From Cymbidium sinense (taxonomy: Eukaryota; Streptophyta; Magnoliopsida; Asparagales; Orchidaceae), in contig CM038223.1 in NCBI GenBank assembly GCA_021442155.1, forward strand, positions 29,734,983 to 29,798,982: DNA of 64,000 nt, given 5' to 3'. Below are positions 11,208 through 25,590 of the stretch, one piece after another. The position numbers were made by a program, and so were the translations under genes. The notes beneath the pieces are model-generated. The model saw nothing but the letters and a program-made list of their open reading frames with translations, had not been told where the DNA came from and did no database searches. Position 1 is the first letter of the stretch; every line of letters starts with the position of its first letter.

Positions 11208-14200
11208 ATGCGTGTCTTCATTTAGGATCATTGTCTGCTTTAGGCACATTCTTAAGCTCCATAGGTGACCACCAATATGTACAGTCAAGTTCTGTTAATC
11301 ATAGACCCCATATAACTGAACTTTATTCTAAGGAAAAATTATATTTTAAAATTCTAAAATAAATTTCTAATCCTTGCAAAATAGATGTTAGAAAAAACAC
11401 ACAACACACCAACAGTTATAATGCAAATATGCTTAGCACCAATTTTTTTATAGCAATCCCTTAAGCACAACCCCCTAAAAAAGTAATGTTAGCCTAAAAG
11501 AGCATCCTAACATCAAGATTAGTAAGCAAATAATTTCTAACCATCCAGCCTAAGATAATATACCATAAAATAAGAAAATCATCACATCACATCATAGAAC
11601 ATTGACCTAACATAAGTTTAGGGTTGGTGACTAATTAATCTAGTGTGTGAAAGAGGGGCTTATGTGGTATGACTATGTTAGGCTTTTTAGGATTTAAGTT
11701 TTAAATCAAATTCTTAGTTTTATTTAATTTTACCATTTAATGATCCACTTTAAGTGATTTAGTTTATTTTGAACTTTATTTTCTATTTTTGGTTTATCTT
11801 TCTATTTATGTTAAAGTTAAATTTAGATTTTAAAGAAATAATAATAAAATTAATTCTGCCTCACGTAAGGTTTATTTTATTTAACATCCTAATCCTAGTA
11901 AAGTAAAATCTTCACCAAAAGAGGAAGATTCACTCTAAGGGTCAAAATAAAGATGTATGTATTTTAATTAACCTTTTAGAAATTCATTTAGAAGTTTTAA
12001 TTGAGTTGAGTTTAATTTGATGTTCATTTATTTAGTTAAGGGTTTAAAGATAAAATTTGTTAGGGTTGTTTAACATCATATGTTTTGATTATTGATGTAA
12101 AGTTTTGAATTTATTGAGGTTTAGTTTGATTTATTCTAATTTTAATGATTTAATTTTTAAATATTTTCTTTGAATTAATATTTAATTTCTTTCATTAAGT
12201 TTAATTTTATAAATTTTATTATATTTTATGTGGTTTGTGTTAATTAAATTGGCTTTGTTATTATTTGAATTTAAAGATTCTTGTATTTATTATATTTATG
12301 TATTTATGTTGATTAATGTTGATTAAATTGATTTTTGTTCATAATTTGACTTTAGTAACTTTATGTTTTCATTGATATTTAAAATGATTAGTATATTTGA
12401 ATTAGGTTATGCTTTGAATGATTTTTTTTTTTAATTTGATCTTTTTCATTTGAGTTTTAATTAATGGTTCAATCATTTATTAAATTTATTAATTTTGATT
12501 ATTTGAGTTTTTATGCTATTTTAATTAATTTAATTGTATTTTATTTAGTTTAATTAAGTTGTTTGATTTAGTTAAAATTTAAATTCAATTTAAGATTGAA
12601 TTGATATGTTTCCTAGCTATTGACATAACTAATTTTATTAGGATTTAATCCAATTAATTATTTTCATCAACATTGATTTCATATTTAAAACTTTATTAAG
12701 TTTGATTTGAGATTTATTAAATTCATGAAATTAAATAATTTATGTTAATATTATTTGAGCTTCATGATTTTATATTTTGTTAAGTTCAATTGATTTAATT
12801 GATAAATTTATATGCTTAAGTTGATTTAAAGGATATTTTTATAATTTATGGTTCAATTAAGTTTCTTATGATTAAGAGTTTATTTAATTTTTGTTTGACC
12901 ACTAATCCTAGTTCCAAAAACCTATAGAGATGAAATACTTAGGGTGCTAATACCTAAGCTATGTCATTATAAAATTCTAAGGCATTTGAATTTTTATGAC
13001 ATGAATTTAATCCATTATTCATTTTAATTATAATTCAATTATTCATTCAATGTTAAGTGAATTTGGGATGATTTAAATTTTAATAGATTCTTATTTGGGT
13101 ATTAAATTCAAAAAGTAATTAACTAAAATTTTCAGCAAATTATGAATTTCTAGATTTAAATTTTAAGTTTTAGTTAATTTTATGTCTGTAATTATTTATT
13201 AAATTCTATGTATCAAATTTTTTTTGGATTCTTTAACTTTAGAGCGAGGAATTGTTTAAAGACTTTTGATGTTAATGGAAGTATTTTGAATTGGTTTAAT
13301 TAATTTTCATAATTTTTGTAAATTTTTATTTATTATTAAGTTTAAATTAATCTAGAACTTGAAGATTTAATAACTTCTAATCCAGAAGTCATTTCAATTT
13401 AAAAGTTTTATGGCAAGTGGGGTTACATGCACATTCTACTTTCCAAAAATTTTATCTTTATGAGGGATGTATTTAGAATTTAATTAAACTTTAATATTTT
13501 AATATATAACTCAAATTAAATATAAAATATTAAGAACTAATTAGGGCTTTTAATTTTCTTTTATATTACTCTAAAAGATAACTCTAGAGAGGGATTGTAT
13601 GTATTTTTGGGATTTTTATTTAATTTATTATAATTTTTTAAAGCTCAACATAATTAATTCAATTAAGCCACTCATTAGGCCATTTTAAGGTTTAATGAGT
13701 CTCATGAGTTTTGATGTTGTTTTTTTTGTTCATTAATGTTTATTATGTTAATTTAACTTTATTACATATTATTTTTCTAATTTTCTTGGATTAATATTAA
13801 TTTATTTTATTAAATTAAAGTTTGAGAAATTAAAATTTAAATATTTTAATTTAATCACCAATAATTCTTTTAATTTTTATGTAATGTGTGTCTTAATTAG
13901 AAATTCATATCCAAAGTTTCAAGTTGATTGGACTATTATTTTTATTTAATTTAAGTTTGATTATTTTTAATTAAATTCAAATTAATGCAAAATTACTCAA
14001 TAAAAATTGGTGATTTGGGTTTAATATATTCCTCTCACTAAGATGAATCCATAGAGCTTTTATTTATATTTTTGGTTGAGTATTTAAAATTTTATGAAAA
14101 TTTGAGGTTATAGGTAATTTTTATCATTTAATAAACCCAAAAATTTTGAATTTCTAATTTAAGATAGTCAGTGCCTATGTGGTACTGATTAGGCGTGCTT

Positions 14201-14509
14201 TATTATAGGCAGCTTGTTGTTGGGCCATGGCATGACAGTCACACGGTTTCAATTGGGATCATTCGATCAATGATTAGAAGGTCTAGATCAACCTATGATT
14301 TCAATAAAATTTTAATGAAATGGTATTTCAAGATGGCAGCCTTTCAGTCCAAATAGAAGGACATAATGACTATGATTTTGTCCCTAACATATCAATAGAG
14401 AATACAGAGTCATTGGTTCTTAAGGCTTGATCTCCAACTATCTAAATGATATTTTCTTGCTATTTTGATTGCAAAATGACCAAGGATCAATTTGCAATTG
14501 ATTTACATG

Positions 14510-14533
14510 ACTTGATCTCAGTGGAGATCAAGT
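14510..14533 (-). other. conserved block 2 hairpin, GL1 copy
   Basis: Perfect 10-bp arms ACTTGATCTC (14510-14519) and GAGATCAAGT (14524-14533) around a 4-nt loop. GL6 and GL7 have A-T where this copy has G-C in the stem (CTTAATCTC / GAGATTAAG). Both stem halves change together. Confidence 0.6.
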
Positions 14534-16137
14534 TCATTTTACAAAGGACCAAACCATGGAGTGGGTGGTGGCATAGAAGACAGACTTTGCTAGAGCCAAT
14601 ATTTGGTAGCTTTGCTAATTCAAAATACTTCCTTGGGTTGAAACAAGCCCCTAGTAAGTTCAAATTGAGTGCCTCCCTCTGGATGGCTATGAGACCAAGC
14701 TTCCCCACCTTGCTATCTACCTTGGTGGTTCTCCAGCTCACCAGTGATGAAGCACATGAGCAAGGGTTCAATTGAGTTTGTCTTTCTCCCTAGGATGTGT
14801 AAAGAAGGTCAATTTCAAGGGAGGATCACTCCTCCCCCATGTCTATGTTTGACCTTGAGCTTTATCATCGATTATGGCTGGATTTTGTCTTTGGTAAGGG
14901 ACTCAGGAAAGGGATCATATCACCTTTGCTTTCTCTTGGGAATGTATTGGAGTGCTTGGAATGAGGAGAGAAACTCTCCTTCTCTTTCTTCAAGCTTGGC
15001 CACGAGCTTCTCATATAGAGAAGTCAAAATTGTTGGCCATAGTGATTGCAAAACTTGGACTCTTCCTTAGAAACCATGGTTAACTAATTATGATGAGGAG
15101 TGGAGAGGATGTGGAGGGAGAATTAGTTGTTTGGATTCATATGTATGAGTTTTGAGATCTTTCTCCTATGATTTCTCTTCACCCTCCTTAGCTCCACCTT
15201 ATCTCCTGAGGTCCACCTAGTCACCCTCTTTAGGTTGCTAATTGGCTACCCAGAGCAAACCCAAAGTGAAATATGAGTCAAACTCATTGTCACTTGAGTT
15301 AGGTTTGGGTTTAAGTGTTTTATTTGATTTATTTAAATTGATTTAATTTAGATTGAATTATATTAAATTCACTAGAACATTTAACATTAGATGATGATTA
15401 TAATTATTATTTATTATTCTTTGAGTTATTTGATGTTCAATTGATCTATGTCACATGGGGTTTGATATATCTTTTTAGACGTAGTTAACCATTTTGACTT
15501 AAATTGATCAAATTGGGTCTCTTAGCCTAAATGACCATTTTTGGATTTATATTTAAGTTCAATTATGTTTAATTGAATATTTATGACGATCAATCAATTT
15601 TATTAGATATGAATTAGATTTTGATTTTGACCAAAACTAACCCATTTGATCTAAAATAGTTAAGTTGGGTTTAATTGAGTCAAATGACCAATTTGATTCA
15701 ATCAAGGTATGTTTAGGTTCTAATCACGTTTGATTAAGTATTTGGGATGACTTGAAGTAATTTATTTCAATTGATTTGAGGTTTATTTGAATTTAGATCT
15801 ACTTTGACCCAAATTGAGCTTAATGGGTTACTTTGGGTTCACTTGGGCTAAATAATCAAATTGATCAAATTAGATACAACATATAATTAATTTAAGTTTA
15901 ATTATGATTTTAATGTATTTAATTAGAATTAATTTTGATTTAATTTGGATTTGGGTTCAATAGGGTTCATTTAGGTTCACTTGAACTAAATGACCCAACT
16001 AACCTATTTAAATCTTCATTAGATTTAGGTTTTTTTATTTGCTTTTGGATACATTTATTTGATGATTTTAAGACTTTAGAATGAATTAATTTGATCAATT
16101 TTTAATTGATTAACTTTTGGCTTGGTGGGGCTCACAT

Positions 16138-16142
16138 GAATC
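16138..16142. other. target-site duplication of CL2, left (GAATC)
   Basis: GAATC precedes CL2 and is repeated exactly after it at 18912-18916. Joining the flanks restores block 1 continuity of GL1. Confidence 0.65.
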
Positions 16143-18911
16143 TATTACTTAGCTATAACACCCAAGAGGTGGGGAGTAGGGGGTGAATTGGGTTTTAGCT
16201 TTCATAAAAACTTAAATATTTAAATAATGTTTTAGATAAATTAAAAAAAAAGCAAAAAAGTAAATAAAGAGAATACAAAGATTTTTACATGGTTTGGCCA
16301 AACCCCAAAAAGTGGCCTACATCTACACCTAGCCATCTAGGCTAGGAATTCACTAAACCAAAGTTGAGATTAAAATAAATCTCTCGTACTCTCTTTCATG
16401 GGCAAGTATAACTCAACATGTACTATCCTTAATGGGAAAGTACAGCCTAACATGTACTTTCCTTAACGGGAAAGCACAACCCAATAAGAAACCAAGACAA
16501 GGCAAAGAGAAAGATACAAGTCTAACTCTCAATTTTAAAATATTTTTGCACTCAAAACCCAATCTATACTGATATTAAGGAAATTGAATATTAATAAAAG
16601 TAGAGATCACTTTAACTTTAAATGAAATTAAAACAAGATATTCAATCAAGTATATAATTCAATTAAGTAACTTAATGTTACTTAAATGATCTTTAAAAGT
16701 TTGAAATTATCTTATTTAATGATTTTGAAATGCAAACTAAAATGCAACCACAAAAACTTTACATTGGATTCTTTTTCACACAAGCTAAGTTTCATTCAAA
16801 TGATAAATGTATTTTTAATTTGAATAATTAAACAAACACTTGAATAAGGATTTAAATTATATCACATGAAAGCTATCACATAACATATGCATAAACCAAT
16901 TGGATATAATTAATTAATAAGCATGAAATAATTTATGCAAGATGTGGTGTGGTCGACCAAATGGAGAAAGAGATGAAAAAAGATGTTAAACACAATCAAA
17001 TTTAACCAACCTATATTAAACTTTAAGCCAAAGGGGTAAATAATGGATATTCAAATGATTAAGAACTTAGAAAATTAAAAACCTTTAAAAGAGACTTTAG
17101 TCAAACCAGAAACAAAAGGAATATTCAATGCTTAACCAAAAATAAATTGATTTCCTCATGTTAGCTTTAGGCCAAACAAGAAATCAAAAGATTATCAAGT
17201 AGTTAAGTCCACACAAATTGGTCTTCTTATATTTTTTCTTGGCTAAACAAAATCTAAAGATTATGAAAAAAATAAACAAAATATAATTTGTAAAACCTTG
17301 TAAACTTCAAAGCCTAGAAGAAATAAAAGAATTTTAAGAACTTAGCACCTTAGAAATTCAACACCAAGGCAATGATGTTTTCGAACGAAGGAGGAAACCT
17401 ACAAATATTTACTTTTCCCAATCAATCTTCAAGACAAATAAATGTCCAAGGCAAAAAGAAGAATGATGAGGAATGTTTGAACTTGAATCACTAAAAATCT
17501 CTAAGAAATGCTTCAGTAAGAATTTGACCAAGGGTGAGCAAGAGAGCAATAGAGCAAGAAAGAGTTTTTAACTATTTTGAACTTTTTAAAGTTGAAATAA
17601 GACTTTTAAATAGGTGAGGGAGGAGTCTAGGGTCGGCCAAAAATTGATCCAATTAGTGAAAAATTGATTTGGCACCAATTTGAATTCCAAATTCAAGAGG
17701 GAAGGGATCGACCAAAGAGATCTTTGTAGGCTCCTTTACAAATTTGTTTAAACCAAATATGAAATTTATGTTATGTAATTCATGGTTAATAATAAAGGAA
17801 TTCCCATAGGAAATTTGTCCAAGGAGGTTTAGATATGAAGGAGAAAATTTTAAATAGAATAAATCCTTGAAAAATCCATTCAAGGATTTTTGCCAAAAGG
17901 GGTTTCCTAAAATAAGAAATTTTCAAAATAATACATGAATAAATTTTAACAAAAGTTGATTGTATTCTATACTAATTTAATGTTTAAATAACATATAAGT
18001 TTATTAAATTTAAAGCATAGTGGCTGGCCTCCCTTAAACTTTCCTAAACTAGGTGAAATTGGAAAAAAGAAAAGAATTATTTGGAAAAAGAGGGCTGATT
18101 TGAATCAAAATTTAAAATAACTTGAAATAAATTTATTAGGCTCTAAATAATTATAATTAATCATGCTTGGGACGTTCAACATATTTCATAAATAATTTGA
18201 TTTGATTTAGCAAGTACATGTCATGCATAAAGAAGTTTGAATTAAAGAGTACTTCAAAAATAATTCAAATATAAAAATTCAAATAAATAAATTTTAAAAT
18301 ATGAAAAATAAAGGAAAATAATATGAAAAAATTTTGAATGAACTTCACACAATTCATTGCACAAAATGCATTAAAATATTCAGCAAAATAATGTTAAGAT
18401 GAAAATGATAATAGGAGAGAGAAGAAAGAATAAGAGGAAAAAGGATAATTTAGGATAATTCGATTTTCATGCACTAAAAATTCTAAATAAAAACTATGAA
18501 TGGCATGAAAATGGCTTAATATAGTTTAAACATAATTTATCTTGCTTGAACACATAATTAATAGAACTTATATCATGCATTTAGTTCATACTATCCAAAA
18601 TGGATAACTTAATGAATGATTGTAATATTAAGATATAGAAAAATATAAATAATTTTAGAATGATGAATCTAAAAATTAATGAATCATTTATTTTAATTCA
18701 GTGAGCTTTTTATTTGCCTTAATATAATAATTCTTATAAAAATTCCCACCCAGCCCATGTCCAGTAGCTTTAGCAATTTGATATAACTGAAGAACCAGGA
18801 GTTGAAAATTTTTTCCTACACACTTGAATTTAACTTGATCAGTAGCATTTGAACATGTGTTTGTTATCATCAAAATTAATCTCATATGAGATGGGGCTCA
18901 TGGAGTTAATA
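16143..18911 (-). mobile_element. CL2: solo copia-like LTR in GL1 (about 2.8 kb)
   Basis: A reverse-oriented relative of CL1 with an exact 5-bp GAATC duplication. On the minus strand it starts TATTAACTCCATGAGCC (the normal TG worn to TA), has TTTTGATGATAACAAAC near the start, GGCCGACC motifs near 17632 and 17706, a TATA-like box at 17604-17613, and GTACTTNCC repeats at 16385-16480. It then has the 3' segment at 16280-16345 corresponding to GGATGTAGGCC and GGCCAAACCATGTAAA. Near its 3' end the minus strand reads CAATTCACCCCCTACTCC, then CTCTTGGGTG, typical of copia LTR ends. No coding region is present. Confidence 0.7.
17604..17613 (-). promoter_or_regulatory. putative TATA box of CL2
   Basis: The minus strand reads CTATTTAAAA, homologous to the CL1 box. 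Confidence 0.45.
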
Positions 18912-18916
18912 GAATC
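18912..18916. other. target-site duplication of CL2, right (GAATC)
   Basis: Exact match to 16138-16142. Confidence 0.65.
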
Positions 18917-19113
18917 AGCTCAACTTAGTTGACCTAGTTAGTCACTTTGTGCCCCATCTAATTCAATTTTAAATTCATTTATGTTTTTATATTATTTATA
19001 TGCTTTTTTGTTTTGATTTTTTTGATTTTATTTGAATTTTTTAAGACTTAGGTGATTTTAAGCTTAAAATGGGTTAATTAGTTCAATCATCCAGATTATC
19101 TCAATTTAGACTC

Positions 19114-19118
<5 letters not shown>

Positions 19119-19169
<51 letters not shown>
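19119..19169. repeat. (AT)n microsatellite, about 50 bp
   Basis: Uninterrupted TA/AT alternation within block 1 of GL1. Likely to be length-variable. Confidence 0.95.
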
Positions 19170-19172
<3 letters not shown>

Positions 19173-19451
19173 GTTCACCTAATCCAATTTTGGTTAGCTC
19201 AAGCCCTAGAAGGGTCTACTAGGATGACCTAAGCTTTCACTTTAGAGTGTTGAACTTGTTTTTAATTTCAAATTTCGTTTTAGTTTTAAATTTAGTAGTT
19301 GATTTAATTTATTATTTAGTTTTGGTTTGTTTACCTAGTCACCAAGTGCAGTATCCTAAGCACCTAATTAGAAATCTCTTAATTTAGTATTAAAGGTCTT
19401 AATTACTAAGATTTGGGATGATATCAACCTCATTAAAAAATGAGACCAACA

Positions 19452-20088
19452 TGTATCTTAGAAATTGGGGTCTTCTAAGAAAACTCTCAATTAAAGTAGT
19501 TAATCATCATCTTTAAATATTTCAATGATTATGATTGATGGATTACTGAGTTTGGAGAATCAAGTTGGAAAACTAAAATGAGAATAGTTATTATCAAAAG
19601 CCAAGAGAAATTGTAGAGAGTATTTGGATATTAGGAAGGATAGTAAATACTCCAATCTATCCTACAATTGGGCTTTATATATTTGAAGAGAGATTTATTA
19701 TATTTGAATTTACAATTTATTAGAATGGTATGACTTATATCCCAATAACACAAGATTGTAAAATTCTTAAGAGGTGAAGATTTATGTTCATAGCAATGGA
19801 AAAAATTGGTTGCCTTATATTATAGAACTATGGTGCTTTAGCACAAGTTAGAAGCTTGACTTACTTCTACTCATGAAAGTGGAATGTATTGACACACTCT
19901 TACATAAAAATGTGAACAAATCATGACTTTTTTGGACTCACAATTTCTTGGAAGAGCTACTAGTTAACACCACCTACACTTCAAATCATGTGGACATGTC
20001 TCATGTAAGTAGAAGATGGTCAGACTATTATTATTTAGGAATGAAACTTAAGAACTTGAACCTACTCTTTAAAACTCTGAGATCATGA
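19452..20088 (-). mobile_element. GL2: fragment of GL block 5
   Basis: Directly after the GL1 start, the sequence matches the middle of block 5 in other copies: compare GGTCTTCTAAGAAAACTCTC here with AGATTCCTTAAGAATACTCTC near 22670. The match continues through the ATCCTACAATTGGGCTTTATAT segment. Its terminal part is missing. It stops where CL3 begins. Confidence 0.6.
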
Positions 20089-21129
20089 TGTTGGCTTTAT
20101 TAGCCTTATGCTCAATCCTATTAATTTTATAAATTAAAGTATGCTTTAATGTTTTAATATATATTTTAAGTGTTTTAGATATATTGATTTTGAAGTTTAG
20201 TAAGATTTCTAATTACATATCAAATACATCTCACAAAATGTTTGATATGGAAGAATGAAAGATAGATCAAGATGGATAGCTTGGAGCTCAAGATATAATA
20301 TTTTAAGTTATATACGTTTAGAACTATCTTAGAGATTCGTATGAGTTCATTGACATGAATTGATTTGCTAACAATTTAGTATATTATTTTTATTTATTTT
20401 AATTATTTATAATGAGATTAATTTATATAAATAAATAATCTTTATCTAATTAACATTTAATTCCATAAATTTAAAAAATTTATATGCTTCATACATAGCA
20501 TTTAAATTGCCGAAATACTAAATGATAATTAATTATGATTATTGAATATAACTAGTTTAAATATTCAATATAATTAAATATTCTAATTTAACTTAAAAGT
20601 TTTATGAAAACTATCATAAGTATGATAATATATAAATTATATCATAATTTTGAAATGTCATATTTCAAAATTGACAAAACTACTTGAGATTTAGTATTTC
20701 AGTAAAAGTCATTTTATAATCAGTGAATTTAGATCTAAATTTATATCCAATAGATTCTTTAGATTTTTACCTTTAATTTGACAGATTGTATGACTGACTT
20801 TTAGATACAATTGAATTTATTATGATTTTTCAAACATTAGCTATACATTTTAAATATATTAAGAGAGATATTTGATTATTTTTGACTTGCCCATGTGACT
20901 AGCCATTTAATGTTTATTTAATATAAATCATATTTTTTTTTGAGTATTATGTTATTATAAGATAAAATGATGTTAGAATAATATATATATTTTAAAATAG
21001 TTCAAAATGACCTTCTTGCTTATAAATAACCCTCATTCTCTTCAAGGGCTGCTGATTCAAATTCAAAATCTCTCTAGTAAATCTAAGGGAAAACTTATTA
21101 GATTTCTCTTTCAAATTATAGGAAAATTT
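20089..21129 (+). mobile_element. CL3: 5' part of a copia-like LTR
   Basis: Starts TGTTGGCTTTATTAGCC and is closely similar to the first kilobase of CL4 (46493 onward): shared GGAAGAATGAAAGATAGATC, TTGACTTGCCCATGTGACTAG and a TATAAATA box with the same flanks. It stops at 21129, where GL3 starts, and the remaining 3' part was not found elsewhere in the window. It is therefore truncated rather than cleanly interrupted. Confidence 0.7.
21021..21028 (+). promoter_or_regulatory. TATA box of CL3
   Basis: TATAAATA in the context CTTGCTTATAAATAACCC; the same context recurs in CL4 at 47426. Conserved box and flanks suggest the LTR core promoter. Confidence 0.55.
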
Positions 21130-22402
21130 TGTGACACCATATAAAATTTAAGAATTTCTTATTTAGGTAATCAAATTTGTTATTAAGGATTCAACATATT
21201 ATCCTAGAAGATAAACATGTTATCCTATAATGAATTTAATCACTTAAATAAGGACTCCTAAAAGCTAAAGGGTCTTATTAATATTCCAAAGAATTTTTCT
21301 AGAACTACATGGAAAAGCAAACAAGGTTATTTTTATACTGGGATTATGATTCCCTAAAAGAGCAAGCCCTTATAGTTAATTACATATTAGGAATAAGGAT
21401 CTTTTTTGAAGAATACTCTTGATTGAAGAAATATATATTTATTTTTAAAGATTTCTATGTTATTTCTAAAGAAAAATTATAATTTGAAATTTCAAAAGGG
21501 AACACTATAAAGTGGAATGAGTTTTTTTAGAAGCTAAATAGAATAAAGTAAGAAAAGTCCATAGATACTAGGATACTCAGAAGACATTTCAACTATCCTA
21601 TTAATGGGTTTTAAATTTCAAATAAAAATGTTTTTATAGATCTAAAGCTTATATTATAGTAGCACATAATTGTAGAACTGCCTAAGGTTGAAGACTTACT
21701 ATAATAGGATGCTTCAGATCCTAAGTCTATAATTGCTTCTAACATAAGTCAAATGCTTGACATAGTTCCACTTTTGGGAATTATTGGTTCTTTCTCTCAA
21801 GAAAGGAAACTAGAATTTTAAATCCATGATATAATGTCTCATGAATGTAAGATTGCTAGATTGTTCAATTTTTAGGAAAAAATATATAAAAAACTAGACT
21901 CAGTCCTTAATATCTAAGATCATGTTGGGTATAATATTTACCTAACTAATGCAACAAATTGTAGCTTTTATACCTTGACTCACAATTCATGTAAGGCTTT
22001 TGGGGTATACAGTTTATGCCTACAATGAGATACAATTAGAAGTCGTCATGCTCCAAATCAAGAAGAGAAGACAGACTTTCCCAAGAAGGTGGTCATCTTC
22101 AAAGGTTAGATTCCCTTTAAGTACAATGGGTAAAGCACCTAATTAAAAAATTTAGAATAATATGTTAGCATGATTCTCAAAGCTAGTTGTTTTTAGTTCA
22201 TTTTAAGTTATTCCTATAGCTTTAATTTATGTGAGAAGTTTCAAATTTATTTATTTTTTGTTTATGTTGTTTAGATTTGGGTTTGGTAGAAAATTTAATT
22301 ACTTCCTTCAAATAATTTATTCAAGTGATTAGGTTTATTTGACTATGATGTTTATTATTATTTTTATCTGCATCTAAAATGAATTAAATGAAAAAAACTC
22401 TT
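21130..22402 (-). mobile_element. GL3: block 5 of a GL copy
   Basis: Begins TGTGACACCATATAAAAT on the plus strand, like the other block 5 ends, and follows block 5 to about 22290. GL4 starts at 22403. Downstream of GL4 the sequence resumes as block 3 of GL6 (37845), so GL3 and GL6 may be one element split by GL4, with block 4 lost. That link is inference. Confidence 0.6.
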
Positions 22403-25400
22403 TGTTGGACATCACATAGATTCGTAGATGTTCTTATTAGGGTGATCAAGTATGATATTGAGGAATGATGTACTATCCCAAGAGATAGAAGTCACCATCC
22501 TACAATGGACCTATTCACCTAATAATGAATCCTAAGGACAATGTGTCTTCGAATGTACCATGGATTCTTCCCTTACTTTACATGAAAAAGTAAAATAGGG
22601 TTTATTTTAAATTGGGTTCATTAAGTTCCCTATGGAGGCAAGTCCCCATAGTTAATTACATCTTAAGGAATGAGATTCCTTAAGAATACTCTCGATTAAG
22701 GTAAATGATCATCATCTCAAAAGATTTCAAAGATATGACTATCAATCAATTGGTTATTTTTGGAAGATCAAATGGGATTGATAAAAAAGGAGGGAGTTAT
22801 TATCGAAACCAAAGAGAGATAAGTAGGGGATGCTCATGATGCTTGGAAATCTAGTGAGCATCCCAAACTATCTTATGGTTGGGCTTTATATTTTTGAATT
22901 TGAAGAGAATTATTTGTTTTAATTGAAATTTTATTAGAAATATAGGACATACAATTTCATGATACAAGATAATAAAATGCCTAAGAGGTGATGATTTATG
23001 CTTGTAGCCTACAAAGGGAAACATCAACCTTAGAATCTAAATCTAGGGAGCTTTGGTGAGGTCCAAAGCATAGCCTAAATTTAAGGAGAAAATGGGCATA
23101 TGATTTACCTCCACATGAGAGGATGAACCACCCAACTGTTGGACTTACAATTGCCTGGGGGTGGCCACCAACTAACTCATCCTATGAATTTAAATACATG
23201 TATGCAAGTCTTATGCTTCTGTAAGATAGCTAAGCTATTGCTTATTTAGAAAGAAGACTAAGTCCTTAAACACACTCTCTAAGAGACTAGATTATGTAGG
23301 GCTTGAATAATGACTTAAATCTAATGCAAATATTTGTTAAGTTTATTTTTATTTTTGGACAATTATTTTGACACAAGCTATGGGATTAATATGCCCAATG
23401 CATGAGAAATTAGTTATGGGCCAAAATCAGCTAGAAGGAGGTGTGTTTCCACCATGGCTCTCAAAGGTCAAGCCATATTCTCTGGCAAAAGTGGAAGCCC
23501 TCCATAAGCAAGAGTGAATCAAGATGCTATTTATGCATGATGTGAGACATACAACATCCACTTAAGGGGTTGCTAAATCTTTTATTTCTTGATTTATGAC
23601 TTAGGCTTTAGGTGAGGTTCTGAGTTATTAATTTTAATTTTGAGTTGATTAATTTGATGGAAAATTTATTTTTTCTTAAGAGCCTAATCACATCCAGACC
23701 ATTCATTAAAGCAAGGAAGAAACTAGGAAAACATGCAATCTTAATGCACAAGCTAAGAAAACATCAAACAATTTTATAAAGCTAGAGTAAAAGAATAAAA
23801 GGCCTTTATTGGGCTCCACCACACAAACTTGAAAAGAAATGTGGGTACGAGCTCTACCCTTATACAACCCAGATTGCAAATGAATAATTAAAATTTAGAA
23901 GTAATTTAAGTTATCAGGGTCTTCATTCTTCATTTCTTCTTTCTTCGTGTTTAATTTCTTTCTTCCTTTCCTTCATTTTGGTTGGTTGGAATGTGGTTGG
24001 CTCCAAGACTTCACATGGTGCATAAGACTTGGTCAAAATTACCAATGTTCACCTCCACTTCCCTATAACTTTCATTCCAAATCCTAATTGGCAAAATTAC
24101 ATGAAAATGGGAAAAGTAAATATAACTAAAACCTGCAAAATAGATATTAGCTAAACGCACCACACATTCCAGGCATAAATATGGATAAATTGGGCTTAGC
24201 ACCCCACACATAGGTAACCAAGTACACCTGACCTATTTTGGATTATGCTTAAGGGTATAAGCAACCTGCATAGCAAAAACATTTATATTTTTATTACAGC
24301 ACCCCTTAGGCACAATCCCCTATAAAACATGATGATTAAACTAAGATCATCCTATCATTTAGTCTATGCAGATACACCCTAACATCCAGTCTAAAATATT
24401 ATATTATAAAACAAAATTAGGCATCAAACCATGCACCGCTCTAACATAGAGCTAGAAATGGTGACTTAGCCTAATGTGTGTGCCATTTAAAGCTTGTGTG
24501 ATATGTCTTAACTAGGCTTTAAGGTTGGAGTTTTCTAAGTATGAAAGGATTCAACTTAGAGGGTGATTTCATTTTAAGTGGTTTAGTTGATTTAGTTAAT
24601 TTTATTTGATGATTTGATTTGGTTTGAAAGAACCTAGATTTAATTACTAAAACTTGTAAAGAGAAGAAAAGAGAAGAAAACTTCTCTTTCATCCTTACCT
24701 TAAGTAATTTATAAATTAGATTCATTAATGATTTTTCTTTAGTGAATGTTTTATTATGTGTTTTAATTAATCTTAAGTTTAGATTTTCTCTAAATGAACT
24801 TATTCAATAAGAAATGCATTTTAGGATTAATTAAGGTGAATTACTATCATATAACACACAACTCTTTATTTCTTTCCAACATGTATACCATGCATATGAA
24901 TGTATCCTAAGGATAGCTATACATACAATTGTAAATCTTAGCACACCTTAATGATGAATACAAAGAGATGTTGTTTAGGAAAATTTGGATATTTCATGAA
25001 TGCATGATTTTGTTTAAGTAGAAAAGAGGAATTCTCTTATCCATTAATCAAATGCACATTTACATGTATGAAAGATATAAGTGAGTATGACACCTTTATT
25101 TTTTACACCAAGGGTGTAAGATACAAGACCTACTTGGGGCTACTTAAATCCTCTCAACCCTAGGATGTTCATACTAATATATCACTTTTCTTAAATACAT
25201 GTGCATGTACAAAAGCAAATGAATGGATGAAGAATCATGCAAAAGATTTTTGTTTGTTTGTTTGATTTGGTTTATATATGTAATATGAAGATCCTTATTA
25301 ATTCATGACATGGGAGTGCATAGGAATGATTTGATGCAAGTGTTATGTTCTTTTCAAATGAACTATACACTTTGAAAATCCTATACAAGCCCATGTTAAG

Positions 25401-25585
25401 AAAAGAGAAGAAAATCGCATAACACATTTTATACTATAATCACATGCAAGCTTATAAGTATTTATAAGTAGCATACTTTCATTTATGATCTTTGATTCAT
25501 AGATTTTGAAAATAATTTTTGATTTAGTAGTGATAATAGCCATTCATATTCTTACTTTAGCCAAAACATGCAATTTGACATAAAG

Positions 25586-25590
25586 AAAAT
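25586..25590. other. target-site duplication of GL5, left (AAAAT)
   Basis: Precedes the TGTTG start of GL5; the partner is AAAAC at 33567-33571, a match at four of five bases. Removing GL5 plus one duplicate rejoins GL4 blocks 4 and 3 in register with the uninterrupted junctions at about 30300 and 59330. Confidence 0.55.

Larger units (their letters stand above)
6423..19451 (-). mobile_element. GL1: giant LTR-like repeat, minus orientation, interrupted by CL1 and CL2
   Basis: A GL copy that reads 3' to 5' on the plus strand. Block 5 spans 6423-8057. Block 4 resumes at 11208 after CL1 and runs to about 11660. Block 3 is about 11660-14165, block 2 about 14165-15235, and block 1 is 15235-16142 plus 18917-19451, split by CL2. 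With both insertions removed it is about 7.1 kb. The plus-strand left end is TGTGGGGACACC; the right end is CCAACA, the complement of the family's TGTTGG start. No target duplication is convincing (AGAGA left, TGTAT right). Opposed frames of about 100 codons at 14446-14775 lie in block 2 and are not supported as genes. No gag-pol is present. Confidence 0.7.

Noticed and set aside
14446..14775. Overlapping frames of 109 and 94 codons on both strands
   Set aside because: Within GL1 block 2; the similarity of the 94-codon frame to the 118-codon frame at 50677 reflects DNA homology including the hairpin, with no sign of codon-level conservation.
6423..19451. Target-site duplication for GL1
   Set aside because: Flanks AGAGA and TGTAT do not match, so the ends are given from homology only.
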